Positions 37,559-47,562 of a DNA stretch of 64,000 nt are shown here, piece after piece. The position numbers and the translations under genes are program-made. This DNA is from Saprospiraceae bacterium (GTDB lineage: Bacteria > Bacteroidota > Bacteroidia > Chitinophagales > Saprospiraceae), in the NCBI GenBank assembly GCA_016715105.1, contig JADKBO010000006.1, forward strand, positions 124,001-188,000, read 5' to 3'. Under the pieces are notes generated by a model, which saw only the letters and a list, made by a program, of their open reading frames with translations, ran no database searches and was not told where the DNA came from. Positions within the stretch are counted from its first letter, which is position 1. Each line of letters begins with the position of its first letter.

Positions 37559-39078
37559 ATGTTAAAGGCCAATTTCAACAAATTAATGCGTATTTTTTAC
37601 ACGCAAGAATTTCGCGCATTGAGGACATCAGACAAAACTCTATCGTACTCCAAGAGGACATTATGAAGAAGCTGATTGCTCGTGGCACGGCAACGTCGTA
37701 TGGCAAAAGTTATGGCTTTGAAGAAATAAGGAGTTACAAAGAGTATAGCAAACAACTTCCTATTGTTACTTATGAAAACATCAGCCACCACATCAAATCT
37801 ATGATGGAAGGCAAAAGTGATGTTTTGTGGCCCGGCAAAGTCACTTGGTTTGCCAAATCTTCAGGCACTACTTCAGAAAAAAGCAAATACTTACCCATCA
37901 CTGATGAATTTCACATCAATAATTTAGTCACTTCCAGTTGGGATACATCGACCATTATGTATGATCTCATTCCCAATTGCAAATCTTTTGGAGGTAAAAA
38001 TCTGACCATGTGTGGCTCTTTAAACTCCATGGAGGAATTTCCAAACATTACTGTTGGTGATGTATCTGCCATCATGTTGCAGAGAATGCCCAGCATTGGC
38101 AAACCATTCATGTGCCCTCAAAAAGACATTGCCTTATTGCCCAATTGGGAAGATAAAATAGCACTCATGAGCAAAGAACTGGCACATGAGGATGTCGTTA
38201 TGTTTGGTGGTGTACCTACCTGGACCATCGTTTTGTTTGAAAGAATGCTCAAAGACAGCGGAGCAAAAAATATGCTCGAACTTTGGCCCAATGTTGCTTG
38301 CTTTTTACATGGCGGCGTAGGCTTTGAACCGTATAAAAAGATATTTCAAAAATATTTACCTAAAGAAGACTTTTATTACATCGAAGCGTATAATGCGTCT
38401 GAGGGCTATTTTGCTATCCAAGATAATGTCACAGGGGAAGGCATGTTGCTCTTGACAAATAATGATATATTTTACGAATTTGTACCACTTGAAAATCTGG
38501 AAAAAACGGACATAGAAGCAGTAGAACTCAAAGATGTCATAATTGGGAAAAACTATGCGATGGTTATTTCTACGTCTGCAGGTCTGTGGAGATATATGCC
38601 AGGTGATACCGTGAAATTTACATCCAAAAATCCATATAGAATAAAAGTAACAGGTAGGACCAAACACTTCATCAATGTTTTTGGTGAAGAAGTCATCATA
38701 AGCAACACCGATCAAGCTTTGAAAATGGCTTGTGAAGATTTTGGTTGTATAGTTTCAGAATATACCGTCGGACCGCGGTGGCTCAGTGGAAGCCAAAAAG
38801 GTGGCCATGAATGGATGATCGAATTTGAGCGTTCTCCTATAAATCTCAATTTATTTTCTTTAAAATTGGACCATTACTTGCAATCTGTCAATTCAGATTA
38901 TGAAGCAAAAAGGTTCAATAACCTAGCATTGGACTGCCTCAAGATACAAAGTTTGCCAAAAGGAACGTTTGTAAAGTGGTTGCAATCCAAAGGAAAATCA
39001 GGCGGTCAACACAAAGTACCACGCCTCAGTAACTCCCGACAATATTTGGAAGAAATCAAAGAGTTCGTTGGTCAATAA
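37559..39078 (+). CDS. GH3-like (auxin-responsive promoter family) protein (probable sequencing frameshift)
   Basis: A member of the GH3/acyl-adenylate family; plant GH3 proteins conjugate amino acids to acids, but bacterial substrates are unknown. The main frame from 37663 covers 471 residues with WFAKSSGTTSEKSKYLPIT, IEAYNASEGYFAIQD and TGRTKHFINVFGEEV. Its N-terminus is short. Adding one T to the run at 37593-37598 joins it to ATG 37559, giving MLKANFNKLMRIFLHARISR and a 506-residue protein, normal for the family. It heads a likely operon with a small conserved gene and recO. Confidence 0.83.
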
Positions 39079-39106
39079 AGACATCGGACTGCTTTAAAAG
39101 ATAAAG

Positions 39107-39442
39107 ATGGACAACAATAATGAAACCATTCGCAAGGAACTAATAAAGTTACTTCAAAAGGATATCACGCTTGTTTGCGAAGAACTTCTCAGTGAAGATG
39201 AACTGATCTTTATGATTTGTGCAAGGGTGAAACAACTTCTGGAAGAAGACAGAGACTTATTGATGTCCTATTTATACAGACTGGATGTTCCGGCATCCCG
39301 CATCAACGCAGCAATGAGAATGACCAATCAAGTCCCTTTGGATCAAAGTCTTGGCCTGCTCATTTACTATCGACAGCTAGAAAGGATCAGGACCAAAAGG
39401 AAATATGAAGTTGGGCCGCCATTAGAAGGATTTGAATTTTAG
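39107..39442 (+). CDS. Conserved hypothetical small protein
   Basis: A 111-residue charged, helical cytoplasmic protein with no signal or membrane segment (MDNNNETIRKELIKLLQKD at the start; RINAAMRMTNQVPLDQSLGL in the middle). I do not recognise a family. It sits between the GH3-like gene (28-base gap) and recO (14-base gap), so it is probably co-transcribed with both. Confidence 0.75.
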   Translation: MDNNNETIRKELIKLLQKDITLVCEELLSEDELIFMICARVKQLLEEDRDLLMSYLYRLDVPASRINAAMRMTNQVPLDQSLGLLIYYRQLERIRTKRKYEVGPPLEGFEF

Positions 39443-39456
39443 TAAAAGCAACTATC

Positions 39457-40179
39457 ATGGCACTGATCACCTCCAAAGGCATCGTTTTTAAAACAGTAAA
39501 GTACTCTGAGAGTAGCATCATCTGTGATATTTTTACCGAAGCACTCGGCCTGCGTTCATTCATCATCAGCGCGTCAAAATCTAGCCGTACAAAAACCAAC
39601 CTCATCCAAGTGATGAACATACTGGACCTGGTATTTTATGAAAATGATGCAGACAAAATACATCGCATCAAAGAGTGCCATTTACATTATTTCTATCACC
39701 ACCTGCAAACCAATATCCTCAAATCATCCATCGGCACTTTCATGATGGAAATTTGCCGCAATACGATCAAAGAACAGGAAGAAAATGAAGCTTTGTTTGA
39801 TTTCCTTTACCATTGGTTTACCACACTAGATGCCTGGGAAGGTAAGTTGGCCTTTTACCACATCAAGTTTTTGTTGGATTTATCAAACTTTGGAGGATTT
39901 GCTCCTCACAACAACTACTCACCTGAACACTCCATATTTGAACTTGAGTCAGGTGATTTCATAAGTGAAAGCAACCACTCCCCTTTTGCACTAGATGAAC
40001 CTATCAGCCTACTTTTAAACCAAGTTTTATCTGCCAACTTAGAGCAGTTAAATAATCTATCTGCTTCCCTTCACGACAGAAATCAATTGCTCGATGCGTT
40101 GATCCGTTATTACCAAATCCATGTGCCTGGGTTTAAAGCCGTGAAATCTCTGGATATTTTGAGGGTTGTGATTGAATAA
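39457..40179 (+). CDS. recO: DNA repair protein RecO
   Basis: A 240-residue recombination mediator that helps load RecA with RecF and RecR. It starts with the OB-fold (MALITSKGIVFKTVKYSESSIICDIFTEALG) and continues into a helical domain (about 80-235). No zinc Cys motif is seen, as is common in Bacteroidota RecO. Last gene of the GH3-like operon. Confidence 0.9.
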   Translation: MALITSKGIVFKTVKYSESSIICDIFTEALGLRSFIISASKSSRTKTNLIQVMNILDLVFYENDADKIHRIKECHLHYFYHHLQTNILKSSIGTFMMEICRNTIKEQEENEALFDFLYHWFTTLDAWEGKLAFYHIKFLLDLSNFGGFAPHNNYSPEHSIFELESGDFISESNHSPFALDEPISLLLNQVLSANLEQLNNLSASLHDRNQLLDALIRYYQIHVPGFKAVKSLDILRVVIE

Positions 40180-40428
40180 TAAATCATATTCTGTAATTAC
40201 TTCATGACTAAAAAGTTTAACATCATAAGAGGGAAATCATAGGTTTGCCACCTACTGAAAACTTGATAAAATTATGGCTAAATGGTTTTGTAATATTGCG
40301 CAGGCCAAAAATTCAACCTACTAAATTTACAAAAGCCAAAGAGTACTGAATTTCATTGACTTATGATTCAATTTTATCGTAGATTTACAATGAAATTCTT
40401 ATCTTTCTATCAAAATAATCACAATAAA

Positions 40429-40878
40429 ATGAAAGGCACAAATTATTTACTCAAAGTTACCGGTTTTATATTGTTCTCAATGATGATTTATGCTTGCTCT
40501 TCGTCAAAAAATGGCATGAGCCATAACCGTCAAAATGATAATGAAAACCAAGAGTCTAGGTCTACAACCAATGCTGATGATAATCAGGTGGTCAACGTTC
40601 TTTCACTCATGGATCAACTAAGAAAAACGGCAGGAATAATTGTCAAGGGCAGTGCTGAAAATCCTGAAATTCTCATCAGAGGTTTCAATACACTTTCTGC
40701 AGGCACAGAGCCACTTTTGGTCATTGATGGAAGCATATATAATGGAACAATTACCGATGCGGATTCTTTCATCAATGGCAATCAGATAAAAAGAATCAAG
40801 GTGTTGAAAGAACCGGGAGAAGTGGGTATATACGGAGTAAGAGGTGGCAACGGTGTCATTGAAGTAACTCTCAAATAA
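40429..40878 (+). CDS. Orphan TonB-plug-domain lipoprotein
   Basis: A 149-residue protein from ATG 40429, with a lipoprotein signal (MKGTNYLLKVTGFILFSMMIYAC, Cys about 23), an Asn/Glu-rich linker (about 28-55) and a domain resembling the plug of SusC proteins (about 60-149). Compare EILIRGFNTLSAGTEPLLVIDG and IYGVRGGNGVIEVTLK with the SusC at 18828-21845 (NIRIRGTASISAGSEPLYVL and AIYGARGANGVVLITTRKG). There is no barrel; the gene ends right after the plug and has its own terminator. A stand-alone plug on a lipid anchor; role unknown. Confidence 0.8.
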   Translation: MKGTNYLLKVTGFILFSMMIYACSSSKNGMSHNRQNDNENQESRSTTNADDNQVVNVLSLMDQLRKTAGIIVKGSAENPEILIRGFNTLSAGTEPLLVIDGSIYNGTITDADSFINGNQIKRIKVLKEPGEVGIYGVRGGNGVIEVTLK

Positions 40879-40966
40879 TTTAAACGTCGAGATCATTATA
40901 AAGCAAAACCTTCTTATTTTGACAATCAGAAGGTAATAAATTATAAAACTCAAATTCATAGAGTCG

Positions 40967-41001
40967 TAAAAACAGATTTGCCCAAACAAGTCTGTTTTTT
41001 T
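40967..41001. terminator. Terminator after the plug lipoprotein
   Basis: AAACAGATTTG pairs with CAAGTCTGTTT (one G-T pair), loop 6 bases, followed by a T-run and preceded by an A-run. Confidence 0.85.
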
Positions 41002-41304
41002 CTATTCTATTCTTTTCCGTTAAATCACGCTATTCCATGCAAGAAAACGTTATTTATTAATCTTGTTTCTAGATAAAGACTTGCAAAGACTTTGAAACCT
41101 GTGCACTTCACAACTGAGTATACCCCAGAGGCATTAAATATTTATAATAATGTTTGAAGTCCATGGTAAAAATGAAACCAACATTTGATTTTGGCATGAT
41201 GAAATGAACTCAAATGTTTATATTTGAAAATAGAAAATTGATATTTTATATGACAACCTTATAAACCCGACCAAATGTTTTTATTTTATAACAAATTAAG
41301 ATTG
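41002..41304. other. Intergenic region upstream of the M16 protease gene
   Basis: AT-rich DNA with no gene, strong hairpin or perfect Bacteroidota promoter box that I can see. Confidence 0.5.
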
Positions 41305-44155
41305 ATGAAAAAAACTATTCCTAACCTACTGCTGTGCATGCTACTGCCTATGATTTCCTATTCCCAGACTAGATTGATTGAAAAAGTTGTGAAGAAAAGC
41401 AACGACGAAATTGTCATTCCATATGAAAAATATGTGTTAGACAATGGATTGACGTTGGTGATTCATGAAGATCACAGCGATCCTGTTTGCCATGTTGATG
41501 TAACTTATCACGTCGGTTCTGCGCGGGAAGAAATTGGCAAAAGTGGATTTGCACACTTTTTTGAACACATGATGTTTCAGGGTAGCGACAACGTTGCAGA
41601 TGAACAACATTTCAAATTGATTACTGAATCCGGAGGTACCCTCAATGGTTCTACCAATAGAGATAGAACAAACTATTATGAGACGGTGCCAAGCAACCAG
41701 GTAGAGAAAATGATTTGGTTGGAAGCAGACCGTATGGGATTTTTACTGGATGCTGTTACTCAAAAGAAATTTGAAATTCAACGCGCAACTGTGAAAAACG
41801 AGCGAGGCCAGAACTATGACAACAGACCTTATGGTTTAGTACAGGAGATGATCGCCAAAAATCTTTATCCTTATGGCCATCCTTACAGTTGGTTGACTAT
41901 TGGCTACGTTGAAGACCTCAATCGCGTCGATGTCAATGATTTGAAAAACTTTTTCTTGCGTTGGTATGGCCCAAACAACGCTGTCATTACCGTGGGAGGA
42001 GATGTAAAAGCTGCGGATATTGTAAAGTATGTGGAAAAGTATTTTGGCTCAATTCCTCGTGGACCTGAAGTAGAAAAAACTATCCTTCCTGATGTCCAAC
42101 TTACTGAAGACAGATACGTAAGTATGGTCGATAACTTTGCAAAACTGCCTCAATTGGTTTGCGCCATGCCCACAGTTCCAAGGTATCACAAAGACGAAGC
42201 TGCGGTAGATTGCTTGTCACAAATACTAGGTGGAGACAACAACTCCATTTTATACCAAAGTTTGGTCAAAACACAAAAAGCCCTCAATGCCTCCGCCTTC
42301 AATCCTACCAGTGAATTGGGAGGTAATATCTATTTTGCCATCACGCCAAAGCCTGGCACTCCCCTTTCAGATATGGAGGAAGAATTGAATAAAGCATTGG
42401 TAGATTTCGAAAAAAGAGGTGTTTCTGATGATGACATTTCCAAATTTAAAAGTTCATTTGAAGCCACTGCCATTTATCGATTGGAAAGCGTATCAGGTAA
42501 AGTATCACAATTGGCTGCCTACGAAACCTTCACCGGCAATCCAAATTACTTACAGACAGAGCTGAAGGATTACCTTTCTTTTACCAAAGAAGTCGTGATG
42601 AGGGTTTATAATGAATTTGTCAAGGGAAAACACAAGGTTATCCTGAGTGTATTGACCAAAGGAAATGAAATGCTCATTGCAAAGGAAAGCAACTATACCA
42701 TCGATACGACAAAGTATGTAGCTCCTGATTATGGATACGAGGGTCTTAAATACAATAAACCAAAAGATAATTTTGATAGAAGTGTCATCCCTGGTGAAGG
42801 TCCAGCGCCTGTTGTAAAAGTGCCTGAATTCAAAAAAACAACAAAGGGCAGTATGAAAATAATTGAATCCATGTCTACAGAAATTCCTACCATAGTTTTG
42901 AGGGTGGAATTGAAAGGTGGTAGAATGGTAGAACAAAATGATTTGTCTAAAGTAGGTGTTTCGGAATTATTTACCACCATGATGGATGAAGACACCAAAC
43001 TCCACACAGCGGAGGAAATGAGTGTTTTACTGGATAAGTTGGGTAGTAGCATTTCAATCAATACCACTCTTGACAATACCATCATCACTGTGAGAACATT
43101 GAAAAAAAATCTTAAACCAACACTTGCTTTGATGGAAGAAAGATTGTTGTCTCCAAAATTTACATCAGATGCATTTGATCGCATCAAGAACAAGGCCATT
43201 GAAGACATCAAAAATTCGAAAACCAATGCAGCGAACGTTGCAAGTCAAGCTTATGATATGATGCTTTATGGTCCAAAAAATATCCTTGGACAACCTTCTT
43301 CGGGCACAGAAGCTACTGTTGCAAAGATCACTTTGGCTGATATTGAAATGTATTATAAAAAATACATCAGCAGAAATGGTGCAAACATCATTGTGGTAGG
43401 TGACATTGACAAAGCAGGAATGACTGCCATCACCACTTCTCTGATGAAGTTACCAAATAAAGCAGTGAATTTGCCAATATTACCAAAAGCCATGACATCT
43501 GCTGAAAAAAACACCGTATATGTTGTTGACATCCCCAAGGCTGCGCAAACGGAGTTCAGAGTAGGTTACCTTACCGATCTCAAATACGATGCGACTGGCG
43601 ACTACTACAAGTCATCATTGATGAATTATGTTTTCGGGGGGTCATTCAATGGTAGAATCAACATCAACCTTAGAGAAGACAAAGGTTGGACTTATGGAGC
43701 AAGAAGTAACTTCTTGGGTAATGACTATACTGGATCATTTACCTTTTCTTCAGGAATCAAATCCTCTGCCACTGATAGTGCCTTGATGGAAGTGGTAACT
43801 GAGCTTGACAACTATTCTAAAAATGGTATCACAATGGATGAATTGAAGTTTTTGAAAAGTGCCATCTCACAGAGTGAAGCTAGAAGATATGAAACTGGTT
43901 TCCAAGAAAGCATCATTCTTAGGAAATATGCTCAAGTATAAACTTGCTCCAAATTATACGATAACCCAAAATGGTATTCTTAATAATATCACTGCCAAAG
44001 AAATCAATTTACTTTCTGCAAAATACATGGACCCACAAAAGATGAACATCATTTTTGCTGGCGATAAAGAAAAGATTGCACCTACTTTAGAAAAGATGGG
44101 TTATAAAGTCCAAGACATCAATAGTCAAGGCGAAGTGGTTGAAGTAAAACCATAA
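41305..44155 (+). CDS. Periplasmic M16 (pitrilysin-like) zinc protease (probable sequencing error near the 3' end)
   Basis: Two fused M16 halves. I chose ATG 41305 for the signal peptide (MKKTIPNLLLCMLLPMISYSQ); ATG 41275 is possible. The first half has the zinc motif HFFEHMMFQ (HxxEH) with the downstream Glu region, so it should be catalytic; the second half (about 480-949) lacks it and is the usual inactive partner. The written frame ends at 43941. Removing one base near 43906 joins ETGFQKASFLGNMLKYKLAP and continues to 44155, giving 949 residues. Here the fault is an apparent extra base, unlike most other breaks. Confidence 0.87.
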
Positions 44156-44245
44156 AAATAAAAGGCAACTGTTTGGCTATATTCTTTTGTGGAAGGATTT
44201 TAATCACCATTAAATATAGTCAAACAGTTCTCAAAAAATGACACG

Positions 44246-44281
44246 AAAAAAGGGGAAGACATTGCTGCTCCCCCTTTTTTT
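44246..44281. terminator. Bidirectional terminator between the M16 gene and rpsT
   Basis: AAAAAAGGGG pairs with CCCCCTTTTTT; the A-run before and T-run after let it work in both directions between convergent genes. Confidence 0.85.
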
Positions 44282-44335
44282 ATCTAATTAACTAATATTA
44301 AAAGTATCTAAAAACTTATCTTCTTAGTATGTGTA

Positions 44336-44590
44336 CTATGCTAGAGTGTTCACAAAACGCATCAACTTTCCTTTCAAGTTTGACGCCTTATTTTTGTGCC
44401 AAGTATTCTTCTTTGCTAATTTATCGATCATAGAAACAACTTTAGGCAAGAAAACATTTGCTTCTTCCTTTGTAGTCATTGCTCTCAATTTTGAGATGGC
44501 TGTTCTAGCAGATTTTTTGTAGTATCTGTTTCTCAACCTTTTTACCGCATTCTGTCTGATCCTCTTTTTAGCAGATTTATGATTTGCCAT
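44336..44590 (-). CDS. rpsT: 30S ribosomal protein S20
   Basis: An 84-residue basic protein with the family start MANHKSAKKRIRQNAVKRLRNRYYKKS and C-terminal NKASNLKGKLMRFVN. Single gene with its own promoter (44624-44654) and a terminator shared with the convergent M16 gene. Confidence 0.97.
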   Translation of the reverse strand: MANHKSAKKRIRQNAVKRLRNRYYKKSARTAISKLRAMTTKEEANVFLPKVVSMIDKLAKKNTWHKNKASNLKGKLMRFVNTLA

Positions 44591-44623
44591 TGTCTAATTT
44601 TAATTTTGGACTGCAAAAATACA

Positions 44624-44654
44624 TCTTTTTCATAAAACCACAAATTATTTTCAA
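44624..44654 (-). promoter_or_regulatory. rpsT promoter
   Basis: On the minus strand TTG (CAA at 44652-44654 on the plus strand) is followed after 20 bases by TATTTTTG and C (44624-44631), a full match to TTTG-N19-21-TAnnTTTG. It lies 34 bases upstream of rpsT. Confidence 0.8.
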
Positions 44655-44830
44655 TTATTTCACCTTGTCTTTCACCTCAATACAGCCATTTTTATGAATT
44701 TAGTGTTTTGAAAGAAAAGAAAACTCTATTCAAAGTGTCTGATGACAAGCATCTATGGTCATTTTCACTTCTTTTCATAAGATTTGAGAAACAACTTCAG
44801 ACAGAACTTTATGCTTTAATTTTCAAAACC

Positions 44831-45429
44831 TCAGTCAAAAATTTCATCCAAATGAATGGTAAGTCCGGGAAGTGATCTGGGCATGATTTGATCTTCTTCA
44901 CATAAGTCGTGATGCGTTGATATTTGCCATGCTCCAATACAAAGACCTCTACCAATTGAAGTTCTGCCATGACAATCCAATATTCAGGGACACCTGCCTC
45001 TTCATATACGTCATATTTGAGTTGCAAATCCTTTTTGGATGTGTGCGGTGATAGAATTTCGATGATCAAATCAGGTACACCAAAACATCCTCCCTCTTCG
45101 ATTATTTCTGGCTTACAAATCACGACAATATCTGGCTGTACAACGGTAGTTGCTTTTTCTCGCTTTTTATTTGCCACTGGAAGGATGACATCAAAAGGTG
45201 CATGGAAAACTTGGCATTCTCTCTGCTTGAGGTATTGCCAAAAAATACCGAGTAAATTGCCACTCACTTTTTGATGAATAGTCTTCGGCGCTGGACTCAT
45301 CCTAAAGATTTTACCTCGGATCAACTCCACCATTTCTTCAAACTCAAACTTGAGATAATCGGCATAGGTGTATACCGTTCCATATTCCTCAGTAGAATCA
45401 TGGGCAGTATTCACGTTTTTATCTTCCAT
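44831..45429 (-). CDS. Uma2-family putative endonuclease, copy 1 (probable sequencing frameshift)
   Basis: A PD-(D/E)XK-fold protein of the Uma2 (DUF820) family. YADYLKFEFEEMVELIRGKIF, QPDIVVICKPEIIEEGGCFGVPDLIIEILSPHTSKKDL and GVPEYWIV carry the nuclease-fold signatures. As written the last residues (KKIKSCPDHFPDLPFIWMKF) are atypical. Adding one base near 44896 gives KEDQIMPRSLPGLTIHLDEIFD with a stop at 44831-44833, the usual family end, and 200 codons. Biological role unknown. Copy 2 lies just upstream in tandem. Confidence 0.82.
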
Positions 45430-45467
45430 CGCTGACTATTTATTAAAGCAGATTTTTTAAAATTTTC

Positions 45468-46067
45468 TCAATTGAATATTTCTTCAAGTTTGATTTCTAA
45501 ACCTGATATTGCTTTGGACTTTACTTGATCCTCCTTCACATAAGTCGTGATGCGTCGATATTTGCCATGCTCCAATACAAAGACCTCTACCAATTGAAGT
45601 TCTGCCATGACAATCCAATATTCAGGGACACCTTCCTCTTCATACACGTCATATTTGAGTTGCAAATCCTTTTTGAGATGTGTGCGGTGATAGGATTTCG
45701 ATGATCAAATCAGGTACCCAAAACATCCTCCCTCTTCGATTATTTCTGGCTTACAAATCACGACAATATCTGGCTGTACAACGGTAGTTGCTTTCTCTCG
45801 CTTTTTATTTGCCACTGGAAGGATGACATCAAAAGGTGCGTGAAATACTTGACATGCTTTTTGATCCAAAAAATTAAAAATCTTAGCTGACAGTTTCATA
45901 CTGACTTGTTGATGTAGAGTCTTGGGAGCTGGACTCATCTTAAAGATTTTTCCCCTGATCAACTCCACCATTTCTTCAAACTCAAACTTGAGATAATCGG
46001 CATAGGTATATTCTATACCGAAATCTTCAGCTGGATCATGGACGTGGGGAATATCTTTTTCTTGCAT
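45468..46067 (-). CDS. Uma2-family putative endonuclease, copy 2 (two compensating indels)
   Basis: A tandem paralogue of the gene at 44831-45429, about 40 bases upstream of it. The written frame stops after GGCFGYLI. Compared with copy 1 it lacks one base near 45716 and has one extra near 45676, so the frame is wrong for about 13 codons and then recovers to KDLQLKYDVYEEEGVPEYW and LEIKLEEIFN. Corrected length is 200 codons, the same as copy 1. The indels are not in homopolymers, so this copy may be a real pseudogene, or a sequence error. Confidence 0.72.
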
Positions 46068-46143
46068 TGAAATTAATTTGATGCATTACAAAAATAAACA
46101 TTTTATGCATCACCATTCCAGAAATAATTCACCTTATAAATGA

Positions 46144-46180
46144 AAAAAGGAGGCGAACAAAATGCTCACCTCCTTTTCTT
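46144..46180 (-). terminator. Terminator of the xylose operon
   Basis: On the minus strand GGAGGTGAGC pairs with GTTCGCCTCC (with G-T pairs), followed by TTTTTT. It lies about 25 bases past the xylA stop. Confidence 0.8.
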
Positions 46181-46205
46181 AAAACTTATTTATTACTAGA
46201 TAAGA

Positions 46206-47534
46206 CTAGATATAATCATTGATGATTTGCTCAAAACGCTCTTGTTTTCCACTGATTTGATGTGGCTCACCTGCATTTTTACCAATACCATAAAGTTCTT
46301 CTAAAGTCATTTTTCCAGACTCAAATTGTTGACCATTTCCAGAATCAAATGAAGCATATCTATTTGTTCTCATTTGGTTGTAAGGAGAATCAGTATGAAT
46401 AGCTTCTGCTACCAATAATGCTCTTGCAAACGCATCCATTCCTGAAATGTGTGCAATGAATAAATCTTCTGGATCCGTAGAGTTCCTTCTTACTTTAGCA
46501 TCAAAATTGATACCTCCATCTTTGAAACCTTCCCATGGGAACATGACCAACATGGCTTCAACCAATTCGTATAAGTCGATAGGGAATTGATCTGTATCCC
46601 ATCCGTTTTGGTAATCACCTCTGTTTGCATCTACACTTCCCAAAACTCCTGCATCAATAGAAGCTTGTAGTTCGTGTTGGAAGGTATGACTTGCCAATGT
46701 TGCGTGATTCACTTCGATATTCAATTGGAAATCTCCCAATAAATCATATTGTCTCAAGAATCCGATACAAGTTTCTGCATCAAAATCATATTGGTGTTTA
46801 GATGGTTCCATTGGCTTTGGCTCAATGAAAAAAGTACCATTGAATCCATTCTTTCTACCATAATCTCTAGCCATGGTGAAAAATCTGGCGATGTGTTCTT
46901 TTTCTCTTTTCATATCTGTATTGAGTAAAGACATATAACCTTCTCTACCTCCCCAGAATACGTAACCTGTACCGCCCAATTTCACGGTTGCATCAATGGC
47001 ATTTTTAACTTGTACGCCACATTTAGCTACAACATCAAAATTTGGATTTGAAGCTGCACCATTCATAAATCTAGGGTTTGAGAACATATTAGCTGTTCCC
47101 CACAATAGTTTTATACCAGTTTCACCTTGTTTTTCTTTGATATAATCAGTGATAGCATCCAATCTTCTTTCAGATTCAGCTACTGACGGTCCTTCATCAA
47201 CCAAGTCATAATCATGAAAACAAAAATAATCCAATCCTATTTTGGTCATAAATTCAAATGCAGCGTCAGCTTTATCTTTTGCTCTTTGTACAGCATCTGT
47301 TGATTCCAACCATGGCATAGGTCTAGTAGCAGAACCAAATGGATCTCCACCACCGCCGCAAAGTGAATGCCACCAAGCACAAGCAAATTTGAAGTGGTCT
47401 TTCATTTTTTTGCCGCCCACAACGTGTTCTGGGTCATAATATTTAAATGCCAATGGATTTTTGGATCCTTTTCCTTCGAAAGGTATTTTACCTATACCTT
47501 TAAAATATTCTTGTTTTCCAAGTAAAACGCTCAT
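46206..47534 (-). CDS. xylA: Xylose isomerase
   Basis: Converts D-xylose to D-xylulose. A 442-residue class II enzyme with the family start (YFKGIGKIPFEGKGSKNPLAF) and FACAWWHSLCGGGGDPFG. The metal and catalytic region FCFHDYDLVDEGPSVAES and EPKPMEPSKHQYDFD are present, as is EVNHATLASHTFQHE. It is third in the operon regulator-xylB-xylA, with a 28-base gap to xylB and a terminator after it. Confidence 0.97.
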   Translation of the reverse strand: MSVLLGKQEYFKGIGKIPFEGKGSKNPLAFKYYDPEHVVGGKKMKDHFKFACAWWHSLCGGGGDPFGSATRPMPWLESTDAVQRAKDKADAAFEFMTKIGLDYFCFHDYDLVDEGPSVAESERRLDAITDYIKEKQGETGIKLLWGTANMFSNPRFMNGAASNPNFDVVAKCGVQVKNAIDATVKLGGTGYVFWGGREGYMSLLNTDMKREKEHIARFFTMARDYGRKNGFNGTFFIEPKPMEPSKHQYDFDAETCIGFLRQYDLLGDFQLNIEVNHATLASHTFQHELQASIDAGVLGSVDANRGDYQNGWDTDQFPIDLYELVEAMLVMFPWEGFKDGGINFDAKVRRNSTDPEDLFIAHISGMDAFARALLVAEAIHTDSPYNQMRTNRYASFDSGNGQQFESGKMTLEELYGIGKNAGEPHQISGKQERFEQIINDYI

Positions 47535-47562
47535 GTTAAATTTTTAATTTTTAATTTAATAT

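Noticed and set aside
44831..46067. Uma2 genes as part of a defence island or transposon cargo
   Set aside because: No transposase, methyltransferase, toxin or other defence gene is adjacent; neighbours are rpsT and the xylose operon.
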